This document shows positions 60,945 to 64,000 of a DNA stretch of 64,000 nt, in pieces; the stretch's first letter is position 1, and every line of letters begins with the position of its first letter. The notes beneath the pieces were generated by a model. It worked only from the letters and a program-made list of their open reading frames with translations, was not told the DNA's origin and searched no databases. Origin of the DNA: Erodium maritimum (Eukaryota; Streptophyta; Magnoliopsida; Geraniales; Geraniaceae); assembly GCA_963921825.1 (NCBI GenBank), contig OY997590.1, positions 44,905,039-44,969,038 of the forward strand, read 5' to 3'. The position numbers were made by a program, and so were the translations under genes.

Positions 60945-61385
60945 TTTTCTCAAACAAGAGTTTGTATATTAGCAAAACAGACAATCTAAAACATCAAACC
61001 GGATATTACATATTCTCAAACAGGAAAAAAACTGTTTCTCAAACAAGAGTTTGTATATTCGCAAAATAGACAATTTGTAACCACAAACCAGATATTGCAT
61101 ATTCTCAAACAGGAAAATAATGTTTCTCAAACATCGACTTGCATATTCTCAAACAGGCAAAAACCTGTTTCTCAAACAAGGGTTTGTATATTCGCAAAAC
61201 AGACAGTCCATAACCTCAAACCAGATATTGCATATTCTCAAACAGCAACAAGAGTTTGTATATTCGCAGAACAGAAAATCTATAACCTCAAACCAGATAC
61301 TGCTTATTCTCATACAGGAAAATCATGTTTCTTAAACAACAACTTGCATATCCTCAAAAGACAAAAACATCTCATATTTGAATAA
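60945..61385. repeat. Tandem array, about 86-bp units
   Basis: Four or five imperfect copies containing CAAGAGTTTGTATATTCGCA, CAAACCAGATATTGCATATT and CTCAAACAGGAAAA. Repeated phrases of the same style occur near 50900-51060 on the other side of the acidic gene. Confidence 0.8.
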
Positions 61386-61405
61386 TGTATTATTGGAATT
61401 GAACT

Positions 61406-63915
61406 TGTCACGCCCCAAATTGAGTAGAACCGAACCTGGAGCGCGAACGTTTAAGACAGTAAAACATTTTCAAACCTTTTAAAAAAATCACTTTAATACC
61501 ACCTTTTAGTTAATCAAAATAATAATTTACAACTCAAAAGTACGTCCCAACAAGCGGACAAAATACAAGGCGTACGTCGCTAGACTCAAAAAGGAAACCC
61601 GGACTCCCGCTCCTAGCTCTTCAAGCTTCGAGAGCTCAGCTAGTCTGTCCCGCGACCAGTACCTGTAGGAAAAGCAGCTAGGGGTGAGCGTTCGCTCACC
61701 ACCACGGATAGCAGACTGACTACGACATACTAGCAGACAATGCCGGTAAAACCAACAACAAACCCAACACCGGGGACTACTATCCCCAAACTCAAGTAAC
61801 CCACTGACACACAAACAGTTACATTCCTCAACCGACTCAACGCTCAGACACGTAATGTAGACCCGACACAACGGTTACGACCTCCACCAAAGACACAAAG
61901 ACAACCACGCAACACCCAAGATCACAAAGTATCGCACACCAAACAAGATCACAAAGGATCGTTCTCCAGCTGCTCAGTACCGGTTGCCAACCGGCTGGGC
62001 TTGAGCCTGCCCCACGCAACTTCGCCCGGTCTCTGTCGGGCCAGGCGGTCGACTTGTTAGCGATATATACAAAGCTACTTTTCCGATAGCTAGTCGGAAG
62101 GGGAGCAACCCTCCATCGCCGATGAATGCACCCCTTTTCCGGTGGTTAACCCGGAAGGCGGGCCAAGCCCCACGACACGTGGCCCCAGGACCCCTTTCTT
62201 GTCAGGTAGGCCCCCAACCTCGTCTGAACAATGCACACACGCGCGAACCACGTGACCCCTTTCTTGTCAGGCAGGCCCCCAACCTCGGGCAGAGACTGTC
62301 CACAACAAAAGTCAACAAATAGCAACAACACAGGTTCAACAACCCCACGGGCACTCATGGCCACCCAAGACTCCAACAGTAAAACACGGGCTCAACAACC
62401 CCACGGGCACTCATGGCCACCCAAGACACCAACAGTAAAGACACGGGTTCAACAACCCCACGGGCACTCATGGACACCCAAGACACCAACAGTAAAGACA
62501 CGGGTTCAACAACCCCACGGGCACTCATGGCCACCCAAGACACCAACAGTAAAGACACGGGCTCAACAACCCCACAGGCACTTATGGCCACCCAAGACAC
62601 ACCAACAGTAAAATACGGGCTCTCATGGCCACCCAAGACACCAAAAGTAAAGACACGGGCTCAACAACCCCACGGGCACTCATGGCGACCCAAGACACAC
62701 CAACAGTAAAATACGGGCTCTCATGGCCACCCAAGACACAAACTAAACAATCAACCTCCGGGCATAATCAGATGCCTCCAGTAATTCTAATATCGATAAG
62801 TTCACTCCTCCTAAGACACTACTAAGTGTCACGTGCAATTCTATTGTTCGATACGTTCCCGTATCATACGACACCACCCGGTGTCGTCTGCCTTTCTATT
62901 ATTCGATAAACTTACTTAACCCACGACACCCAAGTGTCACATGCATTTCTACTGTTAACTTTCCCTAGTAAGGGCCGAGATCCGGCTACTTTTCCCTACC
63001 TCATAACGCTTTCCCAAAAGTCCACAACCAAGCTCCGGTGTGATCCCGATCACTCGCCTAGCTTTCTCTTTCCTCAGTCGGTGGCACGATCTAACAAGAT
63101 CACAATTAAACACTTTTTAAGTTTGCAGACAAAGCTGAATTTTAATGAATTTGACGCCCAAACTCAACCCCGACAATGTCGATCACTCCCAAACTCCCCA
63201 ATTACTTGACATTGTCGATATTGGACCCGGAAAGGCCCGATTCGCCTAACATGGCGAATCTGCCCGGGTTTTGGAAACGCCCTTCCGGGGCTCCGAAAAT
63301 TCCCGTTTTCGTTTCTATGATCTTAGAATAATTCAAGGGTTCCTATGCAATCGACAGAATCAATTTCCGACTTCCGAGCGATTCAATTCGCATTTAAAGT
63401 TTCTAACCCGAAATTCCCAACTTTCACAATTTAATTCCAAAATTCGTTCCGGGTGTGAGTTAACGACTTGGGGTTCGTCCAAAACCACCCGAACACGAAA
63501 ACCCGAGACCCGAACACGTGGGCCCCACACGACCATAATGGGAAAATTTCCTTTTCGCCCCTAAACGTTCCTAACGAACCCCAAACCTCAACCATTCATC
63601 TTTAAATCAATTCTAACCAAAACCCAACCATATTTGAATCGTTTAAGCTCAAACCATAAAATTCAAACGTACCCAAACGAGAATCGAATAGGTTCTCACC
63701 GTAGGGAATGACGATGAGAGCTCGATTCTTCAACCGTTGAGACGATTCGTCGGTCGGATTATCGGAAAATCACAAAACTCCAACACTTTCTCTCTTTTTT
63801 TCTCTCTTCTCTTCTCTCTCATGTTTCTCTCTCTAACTCTCCTTTTGTTTTCTGTTATGGCCGAGACAATCTTCCCTTTTTAATTTGTTAAAAACACAAC
63901 TAACACTTATTTACA
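61406..63915 (-). mobile_element. B-like LTR in reverse orientation, incomplete
   Basis: Starts (as the LTR 3' end) TGTCACGCCCC at 61406 and follows the B-type LTR with a hairpin at 61683-61700 and sub-repeats at 62328-62740. Near 63905-63918 it breaks off before the expected TGTAAGAACC end. No partner LTR or internal region lies in the window. Confidence 0.8.
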
Positions 63916-64000
63916 AAACTAGGGGTGAGCGTTCGCTCACCACCACGGATAACAGACTGACTACGGCATAATTAGCAGACAATGCCGGTAACACCAACAA
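63916..64000 (-). repeat. LTR fragment at the window edge
   Basis: CTAGGGGTGAGCGTTCGCTC and following bases repeat the LTR segment found at 61677 onward, so a second related LTR begins mid-way and continues past the window. Confidence 0.75.

Overview
The window looks like nuclear DNA of a flowering plant, probably a eudicot. It has AT-rich intergenic DNA, GT-AG introns, initiator-Met-tRNA primer sites, Ty3/gypsy chromovirus and Copia LTR elements, Mutator-type MITEs, and Ulp1/DUF1985-type mobile-gene remnants. I see one clearly intact host gene: an 18-exon kinesin-7 (KIN-7N, CENP-E-like) on the minus strand at 13289-19645. Its deduced coding length is 2508 nt, an exact multiple of three, giving 835 residues.

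Layout. 1-4.2 kb: a long-inverted-repeat element, a LINE ORF1 relic, a 50-bp tandem repeat, and a 417-bp MITE with a 9-bp target duplication. 4.8-8.4 kb: a broken gene with a DUF1985-like N-terminal part, an acidic middle and a C48/Ulp1-like end. 9.1-11.1 kb: a proline-rich/acidic ORF with a homopolymer frameshift, followed by a 1.3-kb internally deleted Copia element (GTTAT duplication). 13.3-19.6 kb: the kinesin, with Site II promoter motifs upstream.

20.2-45.9 kb is a stack of long-LTR chromoviruses. Element B (minus strand, TTGAT duplications) is split inside its pol 3' end by element A (plus strand, CGTTA duplications). A holds a C-type LTR where gag should be, and carries a 740-bp insertion in its 3' LTR. 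B keeps gag, protease, RT, RNase H, integrase and chromodomain sequence, with many stops and frameshifts. A has lost gag, RNase H and the integrase core.

45.9-64 kb: a 1.28-kb Mutator-type element (9-bp duplication), a small TATA-driven ORF at 50313, and about 175 perfect ATC units. These units lie in a minus-strand acidic gene that is itself interrupted by another nested LTR composite (51802-58755). Next come a minus-strand gene relic with a plant-mobile-like/Ulp1-associated domain, a repeat array of about 86 bp, and a minus-strand LTR running towards the window edge.

The retroelements share a compact hairpin followed by a pyrimidine-rich CTACAG motif in nearly every LTR copy. That is the most distinctive unexplained cis-signal here. 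All coordinates and translations were read by eye. Family names rest on motif recognition, not on a database search.
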